This document shows positions 15,971-23,978 of a stretch of DNA of 64,000 nucleotides, piece by piece (position 1 is the stretch's first letter; each line of letters opens with the position of its first letter). The position numbers and the translations under genes were made by a program. The DNA comes from Falsiroseomonas bella (GTDB lineage: Bacteria; Pseudomonadota; Alphaproteobacteria; Acetobacterales; Acetobacteraceae). The notes beneath the pieces are model-generated. The model was given only the letters and a program-made list of their open reading frames with translations, searched no databases and was not told where the DNA came from. The DNA lies in the NCBI RefSeq assembly GCF_003173615.1, contig NZ_QGNA01000001.1, forward strand, positions 186,001 through 250,000. The letters run 5' to 3'.

Positions 15971-17323
15971 TCAGCGGTCCAGCCCGCCGAGGGCAAGGCC
16001 GGAGCCGCGCGGGTCGGTCGCCGCGGTGCAGTCCTGGGCCGGCCCGGGCAGGTAGCGCGTGCAGCCGATCGCGGCGGCGCGGCCGGGCTCCGGGATGCCG
16101 GCCACCGCCTGCGGGGCGGGCTGCCCGCGCACCATGCCCGCCAGCGCCTGGGCCGCGGCCAGCGCGGCCATGCCCTGCCCGCTGCCCGCGGCGGCGGCCC
16201 GGAAGGCGCGCACATTGGGGTTGTGCACCAGGCCCGTGGCGAGCAGCGGCGGGCGCACCTGCCCGACATCGGGCGCCGCGCCGAGCAGGATGCCGGTGCC
16301 CGGCGCGACGCGCCCGGTGCCGAAGAGGTTGTTCATGGTGAAGGCGCACGCCACCGCCATGCCGTCGCGGTCGAGCGTCAGCAGCGTCGCGCTCGCCGGC
16401 ATCAGCGAGGGGCCGGCCGGTGGCGGCGCGCCGCCCGCCATCAAGGCCTGGAAGGCCGCCTCCGTCTCCGCCCCGCCCGAAATCTCCGCCGGCAGGAAGG
16501 AGGCGATGTCGGAGCCGATCCGCTGCTGCCGCGCCTGCACGATGCGCGGCACGGAGGCGCGCAGGTCGGCCGAGGTCAGCCCGCCGCCAGCCGGCACGGA
16601 GGCTTCCTCCACCCGCCGCGCCAGGCCGCCCTGGTAGAGGTCCCCGACGCCCGCGGTGCGCAGCGTCGCCAGGGTGACGCCGAGATCCGCCTGAACCAGC
16701 CGCTCGCCCACCTGTGGCGGGCGGCCATCGGCGCCGCCGAAGGACGCGGCGGCCCAGGGATCGGCGAAGAGCGGGCCGGAGACGGCGGCGAAATCGGTGG
16801 CGAGGGCGCGGCTGACCTCGAAGCCGAAGCGCGCAGCCTGCTCGGCCGGGGCCATCAGCTCCTCGAAGGGGCGGCGCCCGCCGCGAGTGTGGAGCGCGAA
16901 CAGCCCGCGCGCCAGCATCGGCACCGCCGCCGGCCGGTCCGCGCCGGCCGGCACGCCGGAGCGCGCGCCGGGCGGGAAGACGACGGCCTCGACCGCGTTG
17001 CGGGCGGGGTTGAACAGCAGGCACGCGCCGCCGCCGCCAAGGCCGGCGCGGGAGGGCAGCGTGACCGCCATGGTGAGACCGGCCGCAACCGCCGCATCCG
17101 CCGCGGAGCCGCCGGTGGACAGTACGGTGCGGGCCACGGTGGCGGCGCGCGGCTCGTCGGCGACGACATGACCGAGGAAGCCCCGGACGAAGCCTTCCTG
17201 CCCCGGCTGCAGCGGCGGCGGGCCGCCGAGCATCGCGCCCATGGAGTCCAGGGTGCTGCAGCCCGGCAGGGCCATCAGGGCCAGCAGCCCCGCCATCCTG
17301 GACAGGCGCGGCTTCGACGTCAT
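15971..17323 (-). CDS. Gamma-glutamyltransferase-like lipoprotein with altered active site
   Basis: A 450-residue member of the GGT (Ntn hydrolase) family with a lipoprotein signal (lipobox LPGC, Cys22). GGSAADAAVAAGLTMAVTLP and the GLGGGG motif match the large subunit, and AFTMNNLFGTG with PGTGILL matches the small subunit. Residues that normally bind the gamma-glutamyl group are changed: the FRE arginine reads FPP, the autoprocessing Thr before the HYSVVD-type strand aligns with Ser or Ala in PASATLLTLDRDG, and the MDD aspartate and GSPGG loop are altered. It may be inactive or have another substrate. The ATG at 17323 begins the signal; the frame extends upstream without meaning. Confidence 0.8.
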   Translation of the reverse strand: MTSKPRLSRMAGLLALMALPGCSTLDSMGAMLGGPPPLQPGQEGFVRGFLGHVVADEPRAATVARTVLSTGGSAADAAVAAGLTMAVTLPSRAGLGGGGACLLFNPARNAVEAVVFPPGARSGVPAGADRPAAVPMLARGLFALHTRGGRRPFEELMAPAEQAARFGFEVSRALATDFAAVSGPLFADPWAAASFGGADGRPPQVGERLVQADLGVTLATLRTAGVGDLYQGGLARRVEEASVPAGGGLTSADLRASVPRIVQARQQRIGSDIASFLPAEISGGAETEAAFQALMAGGAPPPAGPSLMPASATLLTLDRDGMAVACAFTMNNLFGTGRVAPGTGILLGAAPDVGQVRPPLLATGLVHNPNVRAFRAAAAGSGQGMAALAAAQALAGMVRGQPAPQAVAGIPEPGRAAAIGCTRYLPGPAQDCTAATDPRGSGLALGGLDR

Positions 17324-17556
17324 GCGCTGCCGCCGGGCCCGAAGCTGGCCATCCCCCACCGCGCTGCTCTCCATCCCGCTTGCCCTGCTCCGGTGCCGGG
17401 CCTTAGACGCCTTCACCAGCGCCGGCAACCGCATGATCGGACACCGCGCCCCGGCGGGGAAGGGCCGGGCCGCTGGCGATCGCCGCCCATCTGCGGGATG
17501 ATGCGGCCTTCGCCGGGCCGCGGCGCCAGGCAGCAGGGGCCGCTGACGAGGAACCG

Positions 17557-18348
17557 ATGCGACAGACATTCTCCCGCTGGCGGCGCCTGATCCCGGCGCT
17601 GCTTCTCCTGCCCTTCCTCGCCGCGCCGGTCGCGGCGCAGGCGCAAGGGACCCTGTTCAGCCCCGCCCAGCGCGCGGAGATCGTGGAGATCCTGCGCGAG
17701 GCGCTGCGCCAGGACCCATCGATCCTGCGCGACGCGCTGATGGGGCTGGAGGAAGCCGAGCAGCAGCAGCGCACCGAGGCGCGGCGCGCCGCCATCACGC
17801 AGCAGGCCGAGGCGCTGTTCCGCGACGCCGCCGACCCGGTGCGCGGCAATCCTCGCGGCGATGTCACCATCGTGGAGTTCTTCGATGCGCGCTGCGGCTA
17901 CTGCAAGCAGTTGCATCCCGCGCTGGAGGCGCTGCTGCGGCGTGATCCGAATGTGCGGATCGTGATGAAGGACCTGCCCATCCTCGGCCCCAACAGCGTG
18001 CTGGCCGCGCGCGCCCTGCTCGCGGCGCAGCGCCAGGGCCGCTACCCGGCGCTGCAGGATGCGCTGCTGTCGCTGCGCACCGAGCCGACCGAGGCGGTGC
18101 TGCGCCAGCAGGCGGAGCGCGTGGGGCTCGACTGGTCGCGGCTGCGCCGGGAGATGGACGACCCGGCCATCGCCCGCAGGATCGAGGCGAATGTCCGGCT
18201 GGCGCAGACCCTCGGCATCCAGGGGACGCCGGCGCTGGTGGTGGCCTCCTCCGCCGATGCGCGCGGGGCCGGCGCGACGCTGGTGCCGGGCGCGGTGGAC
18301 CTTGCCGCGCTCGAGCGTATGGTCGCGGAGGCCCGCGCGGCCCGGTAG
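17557..18348 (+). CDS. DsbA-family periplasmic thioredoxin-fold protein
   Basis: The 263 residues have a signal peptide (about 1-30, ending AAQAQG), a helical N-terminal extension with a coiled-coil-like EEAEQQQRTEARRAAI stretch, and a thioredoxin-fold domain with inserted helical region. The redox motif is CGYC (Cys113, Cys116) after VEFFDARC, and the cis-Pro loop is GIQGTPALVV. This Com1/ScsC/BdbD-like layout suggests a periplasmic thiol oxidase or isomerase. It is divergent from the GGT-like gene, with about 230 bases between them holding both promoters; I could not pick out convincing -10/-35 pairs there. Confidence 0.88.
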   Translation: MRQTFSRWRRLIPALLLLPFLAAPVAAQAQGTLFSPAQRAEIVEILREALRQDPSILRDALMGLEEAEQQQRTEARRAAITQQAEALFRDAADPVRGNPRGDVTIVEFFDARCGYCKQLHPALEALLRRDPNVRIVMKDLPILGPNSVLAARALLAAQRQGRYPALQDALLSLRTEPTEAVLRQQAERVGLDWSRLRREMDDPAIARRIEANVRLAQTLGIQGTPALVVASSADARGAGATLVPGAVDLAALERMVAEARAAR

Positions 18349-18517
18349 ATGCCGCGGCACCGTAGGTTGGAGAGGCCGACGAGCCCGGTATAGAATACGC
18401 CGCGTCGGGAGCATGGATCATGGGGGCGATGGTCGACGCCGCCAGAAGGCGGAGCGGGGCTGCGGCGTGCCGCGCGACAGCGCGCGCGCGACGGCGTCCC
18501 CTGCCCTCGGCCTGACC

Positions 18518-19471
18518 ATGCAGCCTGCGGTCGCGACCCTGCCGACGCTCGAGGTGCGGGTGCCCGTGCCGGAACTGGGCGCCTGGCGGGCGGGCAACAC
18601 CGGGATTGAGGGCGTCTGGACCTTCGCGGCGCCGGAGCCCGGCCCGCACCTGATGCTGACGGCGCTGGTGCATGGCAACGAGGTGACGGGCGCGCTGCTG
18701 CTGCTGCGCTGGCTGCGCGAGGGCATCCGCCCGCGGCGCGGCGCGCTGACGTTCTGCTTCGCCAACCTCGCCGCCTTCGACCGCTTCGACCCGGCCGATC
18801 CCGCCGCAAGCCGCTTCCTGGACGAGGACCTGAACCGGGTCTGGGCGACGGAGCTGCTGGCCGGCGGCCGGCGCTCGGCGGAGCTCGACCGCGCGCGGGC
18901 GCTGCTGCCGGCGCTGCGGCGCGCCGATGTGCTGCTCGACCTGCATTCCATGCTGTGGCCGTCCGACGCGCTGATGATCGCGGGGCCGGGCGCGGCTTCG
19001 CGCGATCTCGGGCGGGCGCTCGGCACGCCGCCCGTGGTGGTCGCCGACGAGGGCCACGCGGCCGGGCTGCGGGTCATCGACCATGCGCATTTCGCCGGCG
19101 GTGCGCGCGCGCTGCTGCTGGAAGCCGGGCCGCACTGGCAGCCTGAGACGCTGGCCCAGATGGAGCGCACCGCGGCGGCGCTGCTGCGCCGGCTGGGTCT
19201 GGCCGAGGAGGGCGCGGCCCTGCCGCCCGCGGAGACGCTGCCGCCGGGCAGGCTGGCGCGGGTGACGCGCACCGTCACCGCGCAGAGCGCCGACTTCGCC
19301 TTCCTCCGCGCCTTCCGCGGCGGCGAGGTGATTCCGCGCCGGAACACGCTGATCGCACTGGACGGCGAGGCCGAGCTGCGCACGCCGCATGACGACTGCC
19401 TGCTGGTGATGCCGAGCCCGCGCGCGATGCGCGGCCACACCGCCGTCCGCCTCGCGCGGTTCGAGGCCTAG
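18518..19471 (+). CDS. Succinylglutamate desuccinylase/aspartoacylase-family zinc hydrolase
   Basis: 317 residues of the AstE/AspA (M14-like) fold. LTALVHGNEVTG carries the first two zinc ligands (His and Glu), EDLNRVW follows, and LLDLHSM supplies the third ligand His; LLEAGPHW contains the catalytic Glu. Members remove an acyl group from N-acyl amino acids. No arginine-succinyltransferase genes are near, so the name does not fix the substrate. The ATG at 18518 is chosen over an upstream GTG because conserved sequence begins soon after it. The TAG stop is formed by the first bases of a palindromic repeat, so the last residues may have been altered by its insertion. Confidence 0.85.
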   Translation: MQPAVATLPTLEVRVPVPELGAWRAGNTGIEGVWTFAAPEPGPHLMLTALVHGNEVTGALLLLRWLREGIRPRRGALTFCFANLAAFDRFDPADPAASRFLDEDLNRVWATELLAGGRRSAELDRARALLPALRRADVLLDLHSMLWPSDALMIAGPGAASRDLGRALGTPPVVVADEGHAAGLRVIDHAHFAGGARALLLEAGPHWQPETLAQMERTAAALLRRLGLAEEGAALPPAETLPPGRLARVTRTVTAQSADFAFLRAFRGGEVIPRRNTLIALDGEAELRTPHDDCLLVMPSPRAMRGHTAVRLARFEA

Positions 19472-19533
19472 AGCAGCGCCCGTTCGAGTGGAACCGCTGC
19501 GCGGTTCCGCCGAACGGGCATAAGCTGCTCTAG
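19468..19533. repeat. Nested palindromic repeat, first of a pair
   Basis: Three concentric perfect stems: CTAGAGCAGC/GCTGCTCTAG (19468-19477 with 19524-19533), CCCGTTCG/CGAACGGG (19479-19486 with 19511-19518), and GGAACCGC/GCGGTTCC (19490-19497 with 19501-19508, loop TGC). The first stem contains the TAG stop of the upstream gene. In RNA this would be one long cruciform-like hairpin and could end transcription of either convergent gene. Confidence 0.8.
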
Positions 19534-19544
19534 AATCACTATTT

Positions 19545-19597
19545 CTAGAGCAAGAAATCCGATCTGACCGATTCAGTCAGATCGGATATTGCTCTAG
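19545..19597. repeat. Nested palindromic repeat, second of a pair
   Basis: Shares the outer ends of its neighbour (CTAGAGCA at 19545-19552 with TGCTCTAG at 19590-19597) but has a different core, TCCGATCTGAC/GTCAGATCGGA (19558-19568 with 19576-19586, 7-base loop). Same ends with a changed core suggest one element family with exchangeable centres. Confidence 0.8.
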
Positions 19598-19671
19598 GCA
19601 AGCCGGGCGCGACCATGTCCCGCCGCCGAAGGCGGCGCGCGCAGCTCGTGACAGACCAACCCGCGCGCCAT

Positions 19672-19724
19672 GTCTGAGGCGCACAGGCCAAGCGCGCGGA
19701 TGCGCGCGCCGGCGCTTGAGGCGC
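19672..19724. repeat. Dispersed repeat, copy 1
   Basis: A stretch beginning GTCTGAGGCGC, then a GCCAAG block, a CGCGGA block and a second TGAGG near the end. It aligns with 63694-63745, where the same blocks occur in the same order and spacing. Similarity appears to continue upstream (CGCGC[AG]GCTCG). No coding sense was found. Confidence 0.5.
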
Positions 19725-19726
19725 CC

Positions 19727-20482
19727 CTAAACCGGCGGCTCGCCGGGCACGGGCTTGCCGCCGATCGCGCGCAGCAGAACGGTGATGTCATGCGCCGCGG
19801 CGTCCACCGCGGCGGCATCCACGCCCTTCGCCACCAGCGCCACGCCGCCGCCGCCCATGCGGTAATAGGGATAGCTGCCGATATCGAGCGCCGGCCAGCG
19901 GCGCTGGATGTCGGCAAGGCCCTCCGCGATGCGCCCCTCCATCACGCCGTCGGCGTGCACGGTGCGCGAGGCGATCGGCGGCCCGCCTTCCAGGGTGGGC
20001 GCCAGGCTCTCGAACATCGCCTGCATGATGCGCGGCACGCCGGCGAGCACATGCACGTTGCCGATGGTGAAGCCCGGCGCGATGGAGATCGCGTTGTCGA
20101 TCAGCGTGGCGCCGCGCGGCATGGTCGCCATGCGCTGGCGCGCCGGGTTGAACTCGCCGGGCGGATAATGCCGCTCCATGCGCGCCCAGGCCTCCGGATG
20201 CGGTTCCCAGGGCACGCCGAAGGCGGCGGCGATGCATTCGCTGGTGATGTCGTCATGCGTCGGGCCGATGCCGCCCGTGGTGAAGACATGGTCGTATTTC
20301 GCGCGCGTCTCGTTGACCGCGGCGACGATGGTCTCCGGCACGTCGGGGATGATCCGCACCTCGCGCAGCGGGATGCCGATCTCACCGAGGCGCGTGGCCA
20401 GGAACTGCACATTGGCGTCGCGCGTGCGGCCGGAGAGCACCTCGTTGCCGATGACGAGGAGGCAGGCGGTGGGGTTGGTCAT
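19727..20482 (-). CDS. CinA/MoaB-type molybdopterin-binding domain protein
   Basis: 251 residues. IGNEVLSGRTRDANVQFL and TTGGIGPTHDDITSECIAAAF are the MoCF-domain signatures of the CinA N-terminal half. Full CinA proteins carry a C-terminal deamidase domain of about 160 residues, which is absent here; that is usual for alphaproteobacterial single-domain versions. The domain hydrolyses or binds nucleotide-type ligands (ADP-ribose, FAD or molybdopterin in relatives); the exact role here is unknown. Its ATG (20482-20480) overlaps the vapC stop as ATGA, so it may be translated with the toxin-antitoxin pair, which is unusual company. Confidence 0.85.
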   Translation of the reverse strand: MTNPTACLLVIGNEVLSGRTRDANVQFLATRLGEIGIPLREVRIIPDVPETIVAAVNETRAKYDHVFTTGGIGPTHDDITSECIAAAFGVPWEPHPEAWARMERHYPPGEFNPARQRMATMPRGATLIDNAISIAPGFTIGNVHVLAGVPRIMQAMFESLAPTLEGGPPIASRTVHADGVMEGRIAEGLADIQRRWPALDIGSYPYYRMGGGGVALVAKGVDAAAVDAAAHDITVLLRAIGGKPVPGEPPV

Positions 20483-20895
20483 GCCACGTCGTCCGAAGGC
20501 CAGAGGGGGATGGAGAGATCGAGCGCATGCGCGCGCAGCCGCGCATCGAAGGTGGCGAGCGTCGCGCCCTCGCGCTGCGCCAGCGCAAGATACAGGCAAT
20601 CGTAGATGGGATGGGGCAGCCGCTCGGCCAGCGCCGCGGCATGCTCGATCAGCGGCTCAGTGGGATGCAGCACGAGTTCCGGGCGGCGGCGGATCGACCG
20701 CAGCGCCTTGATGGCGAAGCCTGGCGGCACCAGGCCGCCATTGGCCTTGCGCGCCAGCGCATTGCCGATCTGAAGCGCCAGGAAGGCCGGGGCGATCAGC
20801 CGGTCGGCAGTCGCCGCAAGCGTCAGCGCCGCTTCCGAGCCGCCCTCCTCCGCATACCAGGCGACGGCCACGGAGGCATCGACGACGACCGTCAC
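20479..20895 (-). CDS. VapC/FitB-type PIN-domain toxin, one catalytic acid replaced
   Basis: A 138-residue PIN ribonuclease. The fold is clear: VVVDASVAVAW (Asp6), YDCLYLALAQ (Asp99) and LATFDARL (Asp117). The second acid, normally Glu in an LExANAL motif, is Gln42 (LALQIGNAL). Active VapC proteins cut tRNA or rRNA using Mg2+ held by these acids, so this copy may be weak or dead. It overlaps its antitoxin gene by 4 bases (ATGA) and the downstream CinA-like gene by 4 bases. A single base change (GAG to CAG) would explain the Gln. Confidence 0.88.
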   Translation of the reverse strand: MTVVVDASVAVAWYAEEGGSEAALTLAATADRLIAPAFLALQIGNALARKANGGLVPPGFAIKALRSIRRRPELVLHPTEPLIEHAAALAERLPHPIYDCLYLALAQREGATLATFDARLRAHALDLSIPLWPSDDVA

Positions 20896-21173
20896 CCGGG
20901 CTTCCCGGGCGTGGCCCGCCGCGGCGCATCGAGGCGGCGCGCCAGGGCGTCACGCGACTCACGGATTGCCGCCGTGGAGCCGACCGGGTCGAAGCGTGTC
21001 ATGGCGCGCAGCGCCTGCATCTCCGCGAGCCAGGCCGCACGATCCGACCGCCGCGCGGACTCGGTCAGCGCCTCCCGCGCCACTTGTTCCAGCGAGGTGC
21101 CGCGTTCGAGGGCGCGCGCCTTCAGGCACTCGATCACGTCGTCATCGAGGTTGCGGACCAGCAACTGTCCCAT
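20892..21173 (-). CDS. FitA/VapB-type ribbon-helix-helix antitoxin
   Basis: 93 residues. GQLLVRNLDDDVIECLKARALERGTSLEQVAREALTE is a FitA-like ribbon-helix-helix DNA-binding domain; the C-terminal tail would wrap around the PIN toxin and block its active site. The ATG at 21173 is preferred over an upstream start at 21218 because the RHH strand begins there and the operator lies directly ahead. A palindrome with GCTATCA/TGATAGC half-sites at 21184-21202 matches the FitA-type recognition sequence, so autorepression is likely. Confidence 0.88.
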   Translation of the reverse strand: MGQLLVRNLDDDVIECLKARALERGTSLEQVAREALTESARRSDRAAWLAEMQALRAMTRFDPVGSTAAIRESRDALARRLDAPRRATPGKPG

Positions 21174-21183
21174 CGAGGCCTCC

Positions 21184-21202
21184 GCTATCACGACATGATA
21201 GC
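21184..21202. promoter_or_regulatory. Operator of the antitoxin-toxin genes
   Basis: Perfect palindrome GCTATCA (21184-21190), five-base spacer, TGATAGC (21196-21202), 11 bases upstream of the antitoxin ATG. The half-sites equal the core reported for gonococcal FitA (TGCTATCA/TGATAGCA, from memory); the spacer differs. Confidence 0.65.
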
Positions 21203-21221
21203 AAGCGCACTCCTGCACCCG

Positions 21222-22250
21222 CTACAGGAAATCCCGGAGCAGCGCGACCAGTGGCTTGTCCGCCGGCGGCATCGGATAGTCGGCGAGCTTCTGCGGCCGC
21301 ACCCAGGCCAGGGCCTGGCCTTCCTGCGGCGTCACCGCGCCCTCCCACCGGCGGCAGAGATAGAGCGGCATCAGCAGGTGGAAGTTTGCGTAGCCATGCG
21401 AGGCGAAGGCGAAGGGGGCGAGGCAGCTTTCCGCCACGTCGATCGCCAGTTCCTCCTTCAGCTCGCGGATCAGCGCGGCCTCCGGCGTCTCGCCAGGATG
21501 CACCTTGCCGCCGGGGAACTCCCAGAGGCCGGCGAGCGGCTTGCCTTCCGGCCGGCGCGCCAGCAGCACGCGACCATCGGGGTCGATCAGCGCCACGGCG
21601 GAGACGAGGACGATGCGCTTGCCCTCCGCGGCGGGCTCCGCGGCGGCGGGAGGCGGCGGGGCGGGCATCGGCTCGGCCGGCAGGTCGGCGCGCGTCATCT
21701 CGAAGGTGAGCACCGGCATGGCGCCGCCGCGCGAGAGGAAATCCTGCGCCGCCTCGCCCAGCTGGCGGAAGCCGATGCGGCGCAGCAGCGCCTGGCTGCG
21801 CGGATTCTCGAGCAGCGCCGAGGCGACCAGCTTCTCGATCCCGAGATTGGCCAGCGCCCAGCGCGCAAGGCGCCCGGCGGCCTCCGGCCCGATGCCCTGC
21901 CCCCAGGATTTGCGCCCCACCCAGTAGCCGAGCTCGGCCTGCCTGCGCTCGGCCTGCAGCGTCAGCCCGACGCAGCCGAGCAGCACCTCCTTCTCCTGCT
22001 CGCGGCCCACGATCGCGAGGTGCCAGGCGCGGCCTTCGGCGATGAGGGCCCGGGTGGAGGCGATCCACTCGTCGGCAAGCTCGCGCGGATAGGGGAAGGG
22101 CACGCGCGCGAGCATCTTCGCGACCTCCCAGTCATTGACCAGGCGATGGAGGTCGGCGGCGTCCTCCGCGCGCAGCGGGCGCAGCGTGAGGCGGTCGGTG
22201 CGCAGCGGCGCGAAAGGGGGCGGCGCCGTCGGATCGTGCAGCTCGGTCAG
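21222..22250 (-). CDS. GNAT N-acetyltransferase fused to a Nudix (MutT-like) hydrolase
   Basis: Two domains in one 342-residue frame. The N-terminal GNAT half runs from LRTDRLTLRPLRAEDAADL to YWVGRKSWGQGIGPEAAGRL (acetyl-CoA loop). After a Pro/Ala linker near residue 185, the Nudix half has GGKVHPGETPEAALIRELKEEL, which fits the Nudix box. It would acetylate an unknown amine and clean up oxidised nucleotides. The only ATG (22115) would delete the first GNAT strand and helix. The CTG at 22250 opens MTELHDP with GGGGCGA upstream and restores a full domain, so I use it. The alternative is initiation at 22115. Confidence 0.8.
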   Translation of the reverse strand: MTELHDPTAPPPFAPLRTDRLTLRPLRAEDAADLHRLVNDWEVAKMLARVPFPYPRELADEWIASTRALIAEGRAWHLAIVGREQEKEVLLGCVGLTLQAERRQAELGYWVGRKSWGQGIGPEAAGRLARWALANLGIEKLVASALLENPRSQALLRRIGFRQLGEAAQDFLSRGGAMPVLTFEMTRADLPAEPMPAPPPPAAAEPAAEGKRIVLVSAVALIDPDGRVLLARRPEGKPLAGLWEFPGGKVHPGETPEAALIRELKEELAIDVAESCLAPFAFASHGYANFHLLMPLYLCRRWEGAVTPQEGQALAWVRPQKLADYPMPPADKPLVALLRDFL

Positions 22251-22413
22251 GACACTCGCCCCGTTGCTTGCGGCCTCGCACGCCCGGCGGGCTGCCGTCC
22301 GGCGCGCAGGCGGGCCTCATAGGGGATGCCGCCGCCGCGGGTAAGGCGCAGGGGGATGACGCGCGAGGATTGCGCCGCGGTGCGGTGCGCGCGCCACGCC
22401 ATCACCCGGCGCG

Positions 22414-22617
22414 TCAGGCCTGCGGCAGGCCCCGCGGTTCCGTCCGGCGCAGCGCCAGCGTGTCGCCCAGGGCATCGGGCAGCGGGTAGCGCTCGTAGCG
22501 CGGCGGCTGCTCGGGCAGCCAGGCGGGGCGCTCGGAATCGCCGGTGAGCGGCACGCTGCGATCCGCCGCGCAGCCGGCCAGCGCGAGCAGCACGACCGGC
22601 AGCACGGGCTTGAGCAT
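22414..22617 (-). CDS. Small lipoprotein, function unknown
   Basis: 67 residues with a lipoprotein signal: MLKPVLPVVLLALAGC, acylated Cys16 expected. The mature part is about 50 residues, Pro/Arg-rich and charged, with no recognised domain. It begins 34 bases after the argJ stop on the same strand and is probably the third gene of that operon. The ATG at 22617 is the natural start of the signal peptide. Confidence 0.6.
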   Translation of the reverse strand: MLKPVLPVVLLALAGCAADRSVPLTGDSERPAWLPEQPPRYERYPLPDALGDTLALRRTEPRGLPQA

Positions 22618-22651
22618 GGCGGCGCTCCGAATGGCCGACGGGCGCTCCGGC

Positions 22652-23893
22652 TCAGCTCCGGTAGGCGCCGTTGATGTCGATGTAGCCATGCGTCAGGTCG
22701 CAGGTCCACACCGTCGCGCTGCCGCGGCCGAGGCCGAGATCCACGTCGATCCGAACCTCGCGGCCCTTCATGTGCGCGACCACCGGCGCCTCGTCGTAGC
22801 CGGGCACGATCTCGCCCTCCCGCGCCATCCAGGTGCCGCCGACGCCGACGCTGAGCCTGTCGCGATCCGCCTTCTCGCCGGACTTGCCGACGGCCATGAC
22901 GATGCGGCCCCAGTTGGCGTCCTCGCCGGCGATCGCGGTCTTCACCAGCGGCGAATTGGCGATGGACATGGCGACCCGGTGCGCGCTCTTCGCGGAGACC
23001 GCGCCGGCGACATGGATCTCGATCAGCTTCTGCGCGCCTTCCCCGTCGCGGGCGACGAGCAGCGCAAGGTCCATCAGCACCTCATGCACCGCGCGGGCGA
23101 AGTCCTTCAGCATCGCGCCGCCTTCGGCCGGTACGCGCGGATGCTTCGTCGCGCCCGTTGCGAAGAGCAGCACGGTGTCGCTGGTCGAGGTGTCGGAATC
23201 GACCGTGACGCAGTTGAAGCTGCGGTCCACGCCCTTCTTCAGTATCGCCTGCAGCGCGCCGGCAGGCACCTTCGCGTCGGTCGCCAGGAAGCACAGCATC
23301 GTCGCCATGTCCGGCGCAATCATGCCGCTGCCCTTCGCGATGCCGTTCACCGTGACCGTCGCATCGCCGATCTTCGCGGTGCGGGTCGCGCCCTTGGGGA
23401 AGGTGTCGGTGGTCATGATGGCGCGGGCGGCGTGCTGCCAGGGATCGGGCTCGAGCACGGCATGCACGGCAGGCAGGGCGGCGGTGAGCTTCTCGGTCGG
23501 CAGCTTCTCCCCGATCACGCCGGTGGAGGCGAGGAAGACCTCGTTCGGCTTGCAGCCGGCGAGCTTCGCCATCGCCGCGGCGGTCGCTTTGCAGGTCTCG
23601 CGCCCGGCCTTGCCGGTGAAGACGTTGGAGTTGCCGGCCGTCACGACCAGGGCGCGCGCCTTGCCGCCCTTCAGCGCGGCGCGGCACCAGTCCACGGGCG
23701 CGCCGGGGCACTGGTTCTTCGTGAACACCCCCGCGACGGTCGTGCCGGCGGGGAAGGCCATCATGGTGACGTCCTCGCGCGCCTTGTAGCGGATGCCGGC
23801 GACGCCCGTGCCGAGCAGCACGCCGGGCACCGGCGGCAGTTCCGGCAGCGGCAGCGCCAGGGGGGAGACGGGGAGGTCCTTACCGGAGGCCAT
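22652..23893 (-). CDS. argJ: Bifunctional glutamate N-acetyltransferase/amino-acid acetyltransferase
   Basis: ArgJ (ornithine acetyltransferase), 413 residues. It moves the acetyl group from N-acetylornithine to glutamate and, in bifunctional forms, makes N-acetylglutamate from acetyl-CoA, recycling acetyl in arginine synthesis. [14 protein letters not shown] is the self-cleavage site; Thr198 becomes the N-terminal nucleophile of the beta chain. [10 protein letters not shown] forms the oxyanion region, and DSDTSTSDT and [10 protein letters not shown] are further conserved blocks. The ATG at 23893 follows a purine-rich GGTAAGGACC-type region in the transcript and gives a normal N-terminus. It lies between the parvulin gene and a small lipoprotein gene, all leftward. 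Confidence 0.95.
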   Translation of the reverse strand: MASGKDLPVSPLALPLPELPPVPGVLLGTGVAGIRYKAREDVTMMAFPAGTTVAGVFTKNQCPGAPVDWCRAALKGGKARALVVTAGNSNVFTGKAGRETCKATAAAMAKLAGCKPNEVFLASTGVIGEKLPTEKLTAALPAVHAVLEPDPWQHAARAIMTTDTFPKGATRTAKIGDATVTVNGIAKGSGMIAPDMATMLCFLATDAKVPAGALQAILKKGVDRSFNCVTVDSDTSTSDTVLLFATGATKHPRVPAEGGAMLKDFARAVHEVLMDLALLVARDGEGAQKLIEIHVAGAVSAKSAHRVAMSIANSPLVKTAIAGEDANWGRIVMAVGKSGEKADRDRLSVGVGGTWMAREGEIVPGYDEAPVVAHMKGREVRIDVDLGLGRGSATVWTCDLTHGYIDINGAYRS

Positions 23894-23935
23894 GCGCGCG
23901 CAATCCAGGCTGGGCGTTTCGGAACCGGAGTCTCT

Positions 23936-23971
23936 GCCCCCACCCAACCCTCCCCCGCAAGCGGGGGAGGG
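23936..23971. repeat. CCCTCCCCC palindromic repeat, copy 1
   Basis: GCCCCCACCC followed by perfect 11-bp arms CCCTCCCCCGC (23948-23958) and GCGGGGGAGGG (23961-23971) around AA. Related sequences occur at 35551-35647 and twice at 60737-60846. It lies between the parvulin and argJ genes. Confidence 0.75.
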
Positions 23972-23978
23972 GAAGGGA

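Noticed and set aside
18518-19471. Naming the hydrolase astE
   Set aside because: The zinc motifs support the family but no arginine-succinyltransferase genes are nearby and the substrate cannot be read.
19468-19597. CRISPR-like repeat array
   Set aside because: Only two different palindromes, no regular spacer-repeat pattern and no cas genes.
22132-22320. 62-residue ORF upstream of the acetyltransferase-Nudix gene
   Set aside because: Overlaps the GNAT coding part in another frame and has only Arg/Ala/Pro composition; no ribosome site or conservation visible.
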